NCBI RefSeq assembly: GCF_023716865.1
Contig: NZ_CP092417.1
Span: 3,016,001 to 3,080,000, forward strand
Source of the DNA: Endozoicomonas sp. SCSIO W0465
Lineage (GTDB): Bacteria > Pseudomonadota > Gammaproteobacteria > Pseudomonadales > Endozoicomonadaceae
Direction of reading: 5' to 3'
DNA: 64,000 nt
Shown: one piece after another, positions 34,445 to 43,331 of the stretch
Layout: every line of letters starts with the position of its first letter
Numbering within the stretch: position 1 is the stretch's first letter
The notes under the pieces: generated by a model
The model's input: the letters and a program-made list of their open reading frames with translations, nothing else
What the model was told of the DNA's origin: nothing
Database searches by the model: none
Position numbers and translations under genes: made by a program

Positions 34445-36394
34445 TTAGCTGGCTACCGCCTTATTGGCAATCAACTGATTCACCACTTCAGGGTCTGCCA
34501 GTGTCGAAGTATCACCAAGATTTTCGTACTCGTCAGCGGCTATTTTACGGAGAATTCGCCTCATGATTTTTCCTGACCGGGTTTTAGGTAACCCCGGAGC
34601 CCACTGAATAATATCCGGGGTAGCAATTGGCCCAATTTCTTTTCTCACCCAATCCTTCAGCTTCTTTTTCAGCTCTTCACTGGTCTCTATTCCACTGTTA
34701 AGTGTGACATAAACATAGATTCCCTGGCCTTTCATATCGTGCGGGAAACCAACAACTGCGGCTTCTGCTACCTGCTGATGGGCTACCATTGCTGATTCTA
34801 TTTCTGCGGTGCCCATACGATGGCCCGAAACATTGATGACATCATCCACGCGACCGGTGATCCAGTAATAGCCATCGTCATCCCTTCGAGCACCATCACC
34901 TGTTGTATACATGCCTTTAAAAGATGAGAAGTAGGTCTGTACAAACCGTTCATGATCCCCGTAAACGGTTCTGGCTTGTCCGGGCCAGCTATCCAGGATG
35001 ACAAGATTGCCTTCTCCAGAGCCATGGATAAGGCGCCCCATGTTATCCACCAGGGCAGGCTGTATACCAAAGAAAGGCCGCGTTGCTGAACCCGGTTTAA
35101 GATCTGTGGCTCCTGGAAGTGGAGTCAGCATTGCAGCACCGGTTTCGGTCTGCCACCAGGTGTCGACTATAGGGCAGCGCTCATCTCCAATCGTTGAGTA
35201 GTACCAGTTCCAGGCTTCAGGGTTTATCGGTTCACCTACAGAGCCCAATAGCCGCAATGAATTACGATGAGTATCTTTGACTGCAGCATCGCCTTCTGCC
35301 ATTAAAGCGCGAATAGCCGTTGGTGCAATGTAAAGAATATTCACGCCGTGTTTATCGATGATTTTGCTGATGCGATTGGTTTCTGGATAGTTAGGCAAGC
35401 CCTCATGCATCACAATCGTTGCACCATTCAATAATGGGCCATAGGTAACGTATGAGTGCCCGGTGATCCAGCCAACGTCTGCATTACACCAGAATACTTC
35501 GCCGGGTTTATAGTCAAATACATATTGATGGGTCATGGAAGCGTATACCAAATAGCCGCCCGTGGTATGCATGACGCCTTTTGGTTTTCCGGTGGAGCCT
35601 GATGTATAGAGGATAAAAAGTGGATCCTCGGCATTCATCTCCCTGGCTTCGCAGTGTGGTGAAGTGAGTGCGGTTAACTCCTGCCACCAGACATCACGGT
35701 GACGGTGCCAGGCAATATCAGCCCCAGTGTGCTTGAGTACAATGACTTTCTCAATGGTATGTGTGTCGGGGTGTGTCAGTGCTTCATCGACATTGTTTTT
35801 GAGAGGCACTGTTCGCCCGCCTCGAACCCCTTCATCGGCAGTAACGACAATCTTTGCTCTGGAGTCAATGATTCTTCCTGCCAGTGCTTCCGGTGAGAAT
35901 CCACCAAACACCACAGAGTGAATTGCCCCTATACGGCTACAGGCCAGCATGGCAACGGTAGCTTCGATGACCATGGGCATATAAATCGCTACGACATCAC
36001 CTTTGCGAACCCCCTGACTCTTCAAAGCGTTGGCAAAGCGGCACACAAGATCATGCAGTTCCCGATAGGTCACCTTTCTTGCTTCACCTTCATCATCCGG
36101 TTCCCACACAATGGCCAACTGATCACCTCTTTCTTTCAGGTGCCGGTCAAGGCAGTTATGGGAAGCATTGGTAGTACCATCATAAAACCAGTTGATACTT
36201 ACGAAGTGGTCATCAAAAGAGACTTTTCTCACTTTGGAGAAAGGCTGGAACCAGTCGATTCGTTGACCGTGTTCGCGCCAGAAGCCCTCAGGGTTTATGA
36301 TCGATTGCTGGTACATTTCCAGATACTGGTCGTTATTAACCAGAGTGTTCTCAAGAACAGCAGGCTTTACTGGATAAACGGAGGAGTCAGACAT
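34445..36394 (-). CDS. acs: Acetyl-CoA synthetase
   Basis: AMP-forming enzyme turning acetate, ATP and CoA into acetyl-CoA; the high-affinity acetate-use route. Motifs: FILYTSGSTGKPKGVMH, DTWWQTETG, YTTGDGARRDDDGYYWITGR and the acetylation-controlled lysine in PKTRSGKIMRR. 649 residues. Its TAA stop is formed by the end of the IS630 insertion; before insertion the stop would have been TAG, so the protein is unchanged. A LuxR-type regulator lies upstream. Confidence 0.97.
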   Translation of the reverse strand: MSDSSVYPVKPAVLENTLVNNDQYLEMYQQSIINPEGFWREHGQRIDWFQPFSKVRKVSFDDHFVSINWFYDGTTNASHNCLDRHLKERGDQLAIVWEPDDEGEARKVTYRELHDLVCRFANALKSQGVRKGDVVAIYMPMVIEATVAMLACSRIGAIHSVVFGGFSPEALAGRIIDSRAKIVVTADEGVRGGRTVPLKNNVDEALTHPDTHTIEKVIVLKHTGADIAWHRHRDVWWQELTALTSPHCEAREMNAEDPLFILYTSGSTGKPKGVMHTTGGYLVYASMTHQYVFDYKPGEVFWCNADVGWITGHSYVTYGPLLNGATIVMHEGLPNYPETNRISKIIDKHGVNILYIAPTAIRALMAEGDAAVKDTHRNSLRLLGSVGEPINPEAWNWYYSTIGDERCPIVDTWWQTETGAAMLTPLPGATDLKPGSATRPFFGIQPALVDNMGRLIHGSGEGNLVILDSWPGQARTVYGDHERFVQTYFSSFKGMYTTGDGARRDDDGYYWITGRVDDVINVSGHRMGTAEIESAMVAHQQVAEAAVVGFPHDMKGQGIYVYVTLNSGIETSEELKKKLKDWVRKEIGPIATPDIIQWAPGLPKTRSGKIMRRILRKIAADEYENLGDTSTLADPEVVNQLIANKAVAS

Positions 36395-36547
36395 ATCACT
36401 TCCCTTGGTTTTGTTATTATTATTTAGTTCAAAATGACTCAGGGCGGTTCTTTTTATACTGTTCAGGTTGAGTAATTACTCGATAAAACGACGATGGACA
36501 TATTTATTGAAGTGTTCCCAGTGTAGGATTTATGGGGATTTCTGGTA

Positions 36548-36910
36548 TTAGACTTTGGTATTAACCTGGGTGAGAAAAATGCCTTTAATTTGGCTTTGTT
36601 TAATCGATAACCCCTGTGTCAGCAGCGTTGCTGACTCCATTTCATAGTTCAGTACCCCCATGGATTGCCACTCTTTCATAGAACCCTGTAGCTCTTTTCT
36701 TGCTCGCCGGATAAACGTGTCATAGCGTTCCTCTTGGCCGGGGTAGAAGGTGTCGCTGGAGGCAGTCATGCCAGTCCGATAGGTGAGGCCGCTTTGCTCT
36801 GCGGCTTCCACCAGGGCTTTTGTATACTGGAAGTCAGCAATGGCAGGATAATTCAGCGGTGCAAAGTGGCCACTGGCACCGTCCAGCCGAACGGAGCTGG
36901 TAGTGATCAT
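36548..36910 (-). pseudogene. udp: Uridine phosphorylase remnant (udp)
   Basis: About 120 codons matching the second half of uridine phosphorylase: SSVRLDGASGHFAPL, VTASSDTFYPGQE-like TASSDTFYPGQEERYD and GSMKEWQSMGVLNYEMESATLL. The first 125 or so residues of the 253-residue enzyme, with the phosphate and nucleoside sites near the N-terminus, are missing, and the C-terminus diverges and stops early. The frame continues upstream into the next gene without similarity. Broken copy. Confidence 0.88.
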
Positions 36911-36944
36911 GTTATGAAGTTGAAAAATACAAGGCAGAGACCGT

Positions 36945-37613
36945 TTAGTCCGGGTTTTCCTGATCTTGTGTGTTCTGGCCGGGTATCTCAATTTCCAGTG
37001 CTTTAATGGCGATTACTGCCTGAGTCCTGCTTCTGACTCCCAGCTTTTTGAAAATGGCCGTCACATGCGCCTTGATCGTGGCTTCAGATACATTCAGGTC
37101 GTAAGCAATCTGTTTATTCAGCATGCCTTCACTGATCATTCCCAGAACCCTGAATTGCTGAGGTGTCAGGGTTGCCAGTCTGGCTTCCATATCACTGCTT
37201 TCCTGAGATTCGACAGGTTGGAAGTTTTCCGGCCACCAGTTTTCTCCATTCAGAACATTTATAATGGCTGTTTTGAGGTCATCCAGTGACGTAGACTTTG
37301 GAATAAAACCATTGGCTCCATGTTTTTTGGTTTTCTGTATGATCTGCAAGTCATCAGATGCTGAAACAACGACAACAGGTACATCCGGATACTGCCCTCT
37401 GAGAAATATCAACCCGGAAAGTCCATGTGCACCGGGCATATGCAGATCCAGTAAGATCAGATCCGGTGAGGAATTGTTTTCCAGAAGTGTCTGCAGTTCA
37501 GCAATTGAGCCAGCCTCGCAGATCATCGGATCGTTAAGCGCGAGACTAACAGAGGACTTGAGTGCAGTCCGGAATAAGGGGTGGTCGTCAGCAATTATTA
37601 TTGTGTAGTCCAT
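36945..37613 (-). CDS. LuxR/NarL-type response regulator, CrbR/ErdR-like
   Basis: 222 residues: receiver domain with IIIADDHPLFRTAL, phosphorylation Asp in LILLDLHMPG, and the Lys in GFIPKST; C-terminal helix-turn-helix LTPQQFRVLGMISEGMLNKQIAYDLNVSEATIKAHVTAI. In Pseudomonas and Vibrio a regulator of this type (ErdR/CrbR) controls acs and sits near it, so acetate-linked control is likely. The partner sensor kinase is not in the window. Confidence 0.85.
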   Translation of the reverse strand: MDYTIIIADDHPLFRTALKSSVSLALNDPMICEAGSIAELQTLLENNSSPDLILLDLHMPGAHGLSGLIFLRGQYPDVPVVVVSASDDLQIIQKTKKHGANGFIPKSTSLDDLKTAIINVLNGENWWPENFQPVESQESSDMEARLATLTPQQFRVLGMISEGMLNKQIAYDLNVSEATIKAHVTAIFKKLGVRSRTQAVIAIKALEIEIPGQNTQDQENPD

Positions 37614-37791
37614 TTTCTGAGCTTGCCATTATCTGTTTGATTGGTCAATTAAATAAACCCGGTGGCTCGCCAGAGATCCCGTGTTTATTTCAGGTGTTTA
37701 TGAAAGTATAAGCAAATCAATTTTATATAATGGAACTATTCTCTGGTGGGGCAGTCATAAACAATAGTTTCCATTGAAATAAGGGCTCTGA

Positions 37792-38511
37792 ATGACTGGT
37801 GCAGTCAATTTTTCTTCACTTCCGGTTGCGGTTGACCAAGGTAAATACACTAGAGAGTATCTTGATGATGTAGAGTCAAAGGCTCTTAAACTGGCTGAAT
37901 TAAGGGAAGACCGGGAAAAGAGGCCGGGATGGAATACGCTCAAGACAGTTGCTATCAATTCTCTTGTTGCAGTTGCTCAGACCGGACAACTTATCGGTAG
38001 CATCTTTGGCCATGTTGTTTTTGCGCTTCCATCTGCTCTGTTGGGTGGTGTTTTCGGCTTTTGTATTTATGCGCCCTTCATGAAGGCAGTTGACTGTCTT
38101 TCGGGAGGGGAAAATACCAAGTCATTTTTTGAATATACTATTACCCCAGCGAACAAGCTGAGTAATCTTATTTATAACCGGGTTACAGACCTTGTGTGTC
38201 GATATGTTGTCGGTTGTGGGGTCATGGTTGCGGTTGTGGAACCTTTTCACGTCATTTTGGGCGGACTGGCTGTAGGAACTTTGCTTTCACCATTTATTTA
38301 TAATGATTTTAAATGTAATAGCTCCAGAAATGTTGAGTTTTTTATAGATGGACCGGCAAACTTTTCAGTCAAGCTAAGTGCACAGCACTATTTTTGGCAA
38401 ACATTTGATGATTGGGCTGAGGGCATAAAAAGACCTCCTGTAACCCTGTACGATCGAATTGCTGCTCAAGTACACGGCAGTAACATTTCTGTTAAAGATT
38501 CATCTGGGTGA
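37792..38511 (+). CDS. Hypothetical membrane protein
   Basis: 239 residues, not recognised. After a polar 65-residue N-terminus come hydrophobic segments at about 64-95 (VAQTGQLIGSIFGHVVFALP, LLGGVFGFCIY) and 135-165 (VGCGVMVAVVEPFHVILGGL), with a soluble C-terminus. No signal peptide. The amphipathic N-terminus and paired hydrophobic stretches could suit a secreted or host-membrane protein, but that is a guess. Last 12 bases overlap the convergent acyltransferase gene. Confidence 0.6.
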   Translation: MTGAVNFSSLPVAVDQGKYTREYLDDVESKALKLAELREDREKRPGWNTLKTVAINSLVAVAQTGQLIGSIFGHVVFALPSALLGGVFGFCIYAPFMKAVDCLSGGENTKSFFEYTITPANKLSNLIYNRVTDLVCRYVVGCGVMVAVVEPFHVILGGLAVGTLLSPFIYNDFKCNSSRNVEFFIDGPANFSVKLSAQHYFWQTFDDWAEGIKRPPVTLYDRIAAQVHGSNISVKDSSG

Positions 38512-39102
38512 TACCGGGCTGAAACATTCCGGATGTTTGCCATAAATATCTGAGTAAAAGGCTTGTATTTCTGAAAGGTCTTTTTCGATATTATCCCCGG
38601 GCTCGATAACCGGTCCAAATCCTCCCGTTCTGCATCTGAAATCCAGAAAGGCAAGCACAATAGGAATACCAGCATTTTTTGCCATATGGTAGAAGCCAGT
38701 GTGCCACCGGTTTCCACGTGCTCGAGTACCTTCAGGGCATATGACCAGGCCCATTTTTTTGTGTTGCTTGAAGGTGCACACCGCCTGTTCCACCAAACTT
38801 TCTCTTCTGCACCTGTCATTCCGATCCAGTGGAATCCCACCCATCCAGCGCATAACCCAGTTGAACGGCCCCCAAAACAGGGTGTGTTTGCCCACCCAAT
38901 AACACTGTATACCGGTAGCAAGGCCAATCGCCATGCCATAGACAAAGTCCCAGTTACTGGTATGGGGAGCACCAACAAGCACATACTTGGCCAAGCGTGG
39001 GGCTCTACCCTGAATCCTCCAGCCCATAACCTTGAGAAACAGTTTTGCCAGCAGAGAAAAAGCCTGACTGATAATAGGCGTGTTGAAAATTGTGATTTGC
39101 AT
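38500..39102 (-). CDS. PlsC-family 1-acyl-glycerol-3-phosphate acyltransferase-like protein
   Basis: 200 residues with the acyltransferase motif HX4D as HTSNWD, and CPEGTRARG (EGTR motif II). A transfer of acyl chains to a glycerophospholipid or related acceptor is expected. Shorter than PlsC of E. coli (245), like the 1-acyl-glycerol-3-phosphate acyltransferase homologues found beside other genes. A longer frame on the same strand is a shadow. Confidence 0.85.
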   Translation of the reverse strand: MQITIFNTPIISQAFSLLAKLFLKVMGWRIQGRAPRLAKYVLVGAPHTSNWDFVYGMAIGLATGIQCYWVGKHTLFWGPFNWVMRWMGGIPLDRNDRCRRESLVEQAVCTFKQHKKMGLVICPEGTRARGNRWHTGFYHMAKNAGIPIVLAFLDFRCRTGGFGPVIEPGDNIEKDLSEIQAFYSDIYGKHPECFSPVSPR

Positions 39103-39289
39103 GAACCAGTTATTCCCGAGCTACAGGAAACGGTGTTGAAAGCTATCGAGATGGTGGCGATCGCTTTGAGCACAGCTTCAAACAGATAGTTAATAGTGGC
39201 AGCAGTATCTAAAAGAAAATTTGGCTGCTGCAACAAGATATTTTTCTGGGCACTAAAGACCTGGTAATGAAGTACTTGCCAAAATCGGT

Positions 39290-39305
39290 CTGTATGTATA
39301 TACAG
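39290..39305. promoter_or_regulatory. LexA box upstream of dinB
   Basis: CTGTATGTATATACAG fits the LexA consensus CTGT-N8-ACAG exactly and lies 25 bases before the dinB start. It places dinB under SOS control. Confidence 0.9.
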
Positions 39306-39330
39306 TTTTTATCCCGGAGCTATTTGGAAC

Positions 39331-40458
39331 ATGATGGACAGTAATGCCAGCCTTCAGCAAAAAGTGATTCAGAGAAAAATCATACATATTGATTTTGACG
39401 CCTTCTTTGCCAGTATTGAAATACGTGATAATCCGAAGTTGTCAGGAAGGCCTGTTGCTGTCGGGGGGGCTGCTGATCGTAGAGGGGTGATTGCTACCTG
39501 CAGCTATGAAGCGCGTCGGTTTGGCGTGCACTCAGCCATGTCCTCAGCGCAGGCGATGAGGCTCTGTCCGGAACTGAAAATCATACCTCCGCGTTTTTCC
39601 GTTTATCGTGAAGCTTCTTCTGAAGCTCATGCTATATTCCGGCAATATACTGATTTAATTGAACCTTTGTCCCTGGATGAGGCTTATCTGGACGTTACCG
39701 GGACTGATCTTTGTCGAGGCAGTGCCACCCTGATTGCTGAGGAAATCCGGCAGAAAATTTTTCAACAATTGCATGTCACTGTATCTGCCGGCGTTGCTAC
39801 TAATAAGTTTCTGGCCAAGATTGCCAGTGACTGGAATAAACCCAATGGCCTTTTTGTGATCACTCCGGAACAGGTGGATGATTTTGTTTTCGATCTGCCC
39901 GTGAAAAAAATTCATGGGGTAGGTCGGGTTACCGCTGAGAAACTGCACAGAAAAGGCATCAAAACCTGTGGGCAGTTACGCCAGTATTCCATTCTTGAGT
40001 TAAGTCGCTGGTTTGGGAGTTTTGGTGAACGATTGTGGGAGCTTTCCCGAGGGCAGGATGATCGTGAAGTGCAAACTAGTCGACGCAGGAAATCACTTTC
40101 TGTTGAACGTACTTATGATCAAGATCTGGTGGGGCTCGAAGATATTACCGCACAGATTATTCCTTTGCTGGCAGAGCTTCAGGATCGTTACCAACGGATT
40201 GAAAAGGAATACGAAGTGCATAAGCATTTTGTCAAGGTGAAGTTTGCGGATTTTACCCAAACCACACTTGAGGAAAGCCTGCCAACAACCGGTGAAAATG
40301 TTAAGGAACATTTTACTCAGCTGCTGGTTAGAGCCTGGGAACGGGGGAGACGTCCGGTCAGGCTTCTCGGCTTAGGGGTCAGGCTACTGGATCTCCGTGA
40401 AGAAAGAGCGCTTGAACAGCTTGAGCTTTTTGAAAAGAAAATCATGGGGCTGGTGTAG
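39331..40458 (+). CDS. dinB: DNA polymerase IV (DinB)
   Basis: Y-family translesion polymerase. Catalytic acidic residues in IHIDFDAFFASIE and SLDEAYLDVT; the helix-hairpin-helix GVGRVTAEKLHRKGI and little-finger domain follow. 375 residues against 351, with about 17 extra at the N-terminus; ATG 39334 is equally possible. The LexA box lies just upstream. It overlaps the convergent pqiA-like gene by 17 bases. Confidence 0.96.
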   Translation: MMDSNASLQQKVIQRKIIHIDFDAFFASIEIRDNPKLSGRPVAVGGAADRRGVIATCSYEARRFGVHSAMSSAQAMRLCPELKIIPPRFSVYREASSEAHAIFRQYTDLIEPLSLDEAYLDVTGTDLCRGSATLIAEEIRQKIFQQLHVTVSAGVATNKFLAKIASDWNKPNGLFVITPEQVDDFVFDLPVKKIHGVGRVTAEKLHRKGIKTCGQLRQYSILELSRWFGSFGERLWELSRGQDDREVQTSRRRKSLSVERTYDQDLVGLEDITAQIIPLLAELQDRYQRIEKEYEVHKHFVKVKFADFTQTTLEESLPTTGENVKEHFTQLLVRAWERGRRPVRLLGLGVRLLDLREERALEQLELFEKKIMGLV

Positions 40459-41080
40459 CCTCCGGTTGATTGACTCCCAGTTTTTCCATCAAGTTACTGA
40501 CCAGACAATAAGCGACGAACCAATAGAAGCCAGAGTGGAGTGTTGCATCAAATTGCACAATTTGTGACGAGTCGATATTTTCAGTAGTCGTGGCATTTGC
40601 CGCCAGAAAGGCGATGAATACACCAATGGCAAAAACATCAGCCATTGACCATTTACTTAAGATGCTGTTCAGTCTAAGCAGGTTATGATTCCTCTTTACA
40701 AAATTAGCCAGCAACAAGCACCCCAGCTTAGTGAAAGGTATAATCAGACTGAAAGTGACAATCAGAAATGCCACAAAGTAATAGTCACTTTTCCATAGAT
40801 CCTCAGCAGTACCAAGAATGGAACGCTTCTTTTCATAAACAGTGGATTTACCTTTAACCTCCAGACTATCCAGGAATTGGGCTGCCAGGTTAGCCATGGC
40901 AGGATGAAGGTTCTGCTGCTTAATGATATGTTTTCCCTCATCAAGCATTGCCTGACGATCAAGATTTGCCTTTATGGTCATCATCGGTTGCGTCACTCCC
41001 GAAATCAGCAGGAAAAGGGAGATAATCATCATTAATGGCAGTAATATTGTTTGTCTGATCACCTTTAGCCTCAATACCAT
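40442..41080 (-). CDS. PqiA-like inner-membrane protein
   Basis: 212 residues with four likely membrane segments (ILLPLMMIISLFLLISG, FVAFLIVTFSLIIPF, FAIGVFIAFLAANA and the C-terminal FYWFVAYCLVS). The signature SKWSMADVFAIGVFIAF is that of the paraquat-inducible PqiA family, which works with MCE proteins in envelope lipid transport. It is shorter than PqiA (417), matching a single half. Confidence 0.78.
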   Translation of the reverse strand: MVLRLKVIRQTILLPLMMIISLFLLISGVTQPMMTIKANLDRQAMLDEGKHIIKQQNLHPAMANLAAQFLDSLEVKGKSTVYEKKRSILGTAEDLWKSDYYFVAFLIVTFSLIIPFTKLGCLLLANFVKRNHNLLRLNSILSKWSMADVFAIGVFIAFLAANATTTENIDSSQIVQFDATLHSGFYWFVAYCLVSNLMEKLGVNQPEATPAP

Positions 41081-41155
41081 CGTTGGGGGCCATTTACTCG
41101 GACATGTACTTTGAATACAAAGTTCCGGGAGCAGTCAAAAGTGGCACACGATTTC

Positions 41156-42892
41156 TTAAACTGGTTCAAAATGTTCAACCATTAGCTGCAGATTGTTCTG
41201 ACCACGAAATTCATTGATATCGAGTTTATAGACCGCCTTGATCTGACGAATATTGGGATTAGGCCACACCCGGTTATCAATATTAAAGGAAATAGCATCC
41301 AGCCAGACCTCACTGCCGGGTATTCTGAGTACCATCTTGAGGTGCTTCCCTCCCACCAGCTTCTGCTGTAAAAGTTGGAATTGGCCATCAAAGCAGGGCT
41401 CAGGAAAACTTTGTCCCCATGGCCCTCCCTCACGAAGGGTATATGCAGTTGCCATGGTTACCTGACCAGGCATCAGTTCACCATCAGTATGCACTTCTGC
41501 CTGAAGGTCATCAGCGGTCAATACTTTTCTGACTTCAAGGTCAAAAGCATCTTTAAATGCGCTGAATTTCGATTTTTGTATGGATAACCCCGCTGCCATG
41601 GCGTGTCCACCAAATTTAATAATAAGCCCCGGGTTCTCTCTGGCGATGTTGTCCAGTGCATCACGCATGTGCAGTCCCTGAATCGACCTGGCAGAACCTT
41701 TGAGTTCAGGCTCTCCCCCAAGGTTATCAGCTTCAGCAAAAGCGATAACCGGACGATTAAGCTTCTCTTTTACCCGTGAAGCCAGAATGCCAACCACGCC
41801 CTGGTGCCAACTTGCCTGAAATAGACTGACGCCCCATGGCAGCTCTGTTTGCTGATCAAACCGGATTTTCTCCAGCTCTGCCATCGCCTGACTTTGCATA
41901 CTGCCCTCAATGGCTTTCCGGTCGCGGTTCAGCCCGTCCAGTTCAAAGGCCAGCTCGCGAGCGCGATGGATATCTTCGCAAAGGAGTAGTTCGATACCGA
42001 TAGACATATCATCAAGGCGTCCGGCCGCATTGAGTCTCGGGCCCAGGGCAAAGCCGAGGTCTGACGCTACCAGTTTTCCAGCATTTCTGCCGGAAATATC
42101 GATCAGTGCGGTAATGCCCGGTCGGCAACGGCCGGAGCGGATGCGGGCAAGCCCCTGGGATACCAGTATGCGGTTATTGCTGTCCAGCTTGACCACATCA
42201 GCCACAGTGCCGAGCGCCACAAGGTCGAGAAGTTCGGCCAGGTTAGGCTCTTTTCTTTCTTGAAAATAACCCCGCGACCGCAACAGGGTTCTCAAGGCAC
42301 ACATCAGATAGAAAATAACGCCAACTCCGGCGGTATTTTTGCCGGGAAAATGGCAGTCTGGTTGATTAGGGTTAACAATCGCATCGGCTTCAGGCAGTTC
42401 GCGACCCGCCAGGTGATGATCGGTAACCACAACTTTCATGCCTCTTTTCTTTGCTGCCAGTACCCCGGCGAGGCTGGAGATACCATTATCAACGGTGATT
42501 AAAACATCGGGTTGAAAGGGAAGAGCGGCTGCAACAATTTCTGGGGTCAAACCATAGCCATACTCAAAACGATTGGGTACCAGAAACTCAGCATGACCCC
42601 CCATGCTTCTCAGGGCCAGAACACCGAGCGCACTGCTGGTGGCACCATCACAGTCGAAGTCTCCAACGATTAATAGGCGTCGCTGGTTGATAATGGCCTC
42701 TGCCAGAATGTCAGCGGCTTTATCGATATCCTTCAGTTGCCGGTAGTCGCTTAACTGTTGAAGCTGGCGAGGAAGATCATCCTGAGTTTTTACGCCCCGG
42801 GCACTGTAAATTCTGGCCAGCAGGGGATCCATCTCTGGAGTGAAGCAACAGCTTGAAAGGTCATATGTACGGCGAATGATATTTATTGGCAT
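41156..42892 (-). CDS. recJ: Single-stranded-DNA exonuclease RecJ
   Basis: 5'-3' single-strand exonuclease in recombination and mismatch repair. DHH-family motifs: GDFDCDGATSSALG, DVLITVDNGISS and VVVTDHHLAGRELP; the DHHA1 region GHAMAAGLSI and an OB-fold C-terminus follow. 578 residues against 577 in E. coli. Confidence 0.96.
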   Translation of the reverse strand: MPINIIRRTYDLSSCCFTPEMDPLLARIYSARGVKTQDDLPRQLQQLSDYRQLKDIDKAADILAEAIINQRRLLIVGDFDCDGATSSALGVLALRSMGGHAEFLVPNRFEYGYGLTPEIVAAALPFQPDVLITVDNGISSLAGVLAAKKRGMKVVVTDHHLAGRELPEADAIVNPNQPDCHFPGKNTAGVGVIFYLMCALRTLLRSRGYFQERKEPNLAELLDLVALGTVADVVKLDSNNRILVSQGLARIRSGRCRPGITALIDISGRNAGKLVASDLGFALGPRLNAAGRLDDMSIGIELLLCEDIHRARELAFELDGLNRDRKAIEGSMQSQAMAELEKIRFDQQTELPWGVSLFQASWHQGVVGILASRVKEKLNRPVIAFAEADNLGGEPELKGSARSIQGLHMRDALDNIARENPGLIIKFGGHAMAAGLSIQKSKFSAFKDAFDLEVRKVLTADDLQAEVHTDGELMPGQVTMATAYTLREGGPWGQSFPEPCFDGQFQLLQQKLVGGKHLKMVLRIPGSEVWLDAISFNIDNRVWPNPNIRQIKAVYKLDINEFRGQNNLQLMVEHFEPV

Positions 42893-43331
42893 GAGCGGGA
42901 ATTAATTGAGTGACAACCTGCCAAGATTATCACAGTTGCTAGTGATGTCATTGTTCTCACTGCTTTCCTGCTCAAATCGGGATATTGGTCAGTCGTTAAG
43001 TAGCTAATCATTTGCTAAGAAAAATGAATGTGGAAATAGTCAGCAAAGTTGACTGTTTTGTCAGTGGATAGCATTTCCAGCTTATTTATCATAGCTAGCA
43101 GTTATGTTACGAAGGATAGATTCCAGGAGGATATTATGCTGGCTATTGGCTGCAGTGCTGGAAAGTCTTGCCAACGTTTTGGAGGAGAGCTATTAAGGCG
43201 ATCTGGTCGGTTTTTGCAACGGAATGTAAAGAGTTCATCCAGGCATCATGATACATTTTTTTCTCAGGGAGCAATTGGAGGCAGCTCCGTTGAAGCACCC
43301 GTATGGCGACTGCGATTAGATTATAAAACAA

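Larger units (their letters stand above)
33187..34445. mobile_element. IS630-family insertion sequence at the acs stop codon
   Basis: About 1259 bp. Imperfect terminal inverted repeats begin AACCCC at both ends and stay similar for about 25 bases; TA flanks both sides (33185-33186 and 34446-34447), the target duplication of IS630 elements. Two overlapping frames encode the transposase. Confidence 0.88.

Noticed and set aside
38466..39236. A 256-codon leftward frame
   Set aside because: It covers the PlsC-like gene in another frame; the 38500-39102 frame has the HX4D and EGTR motifs.
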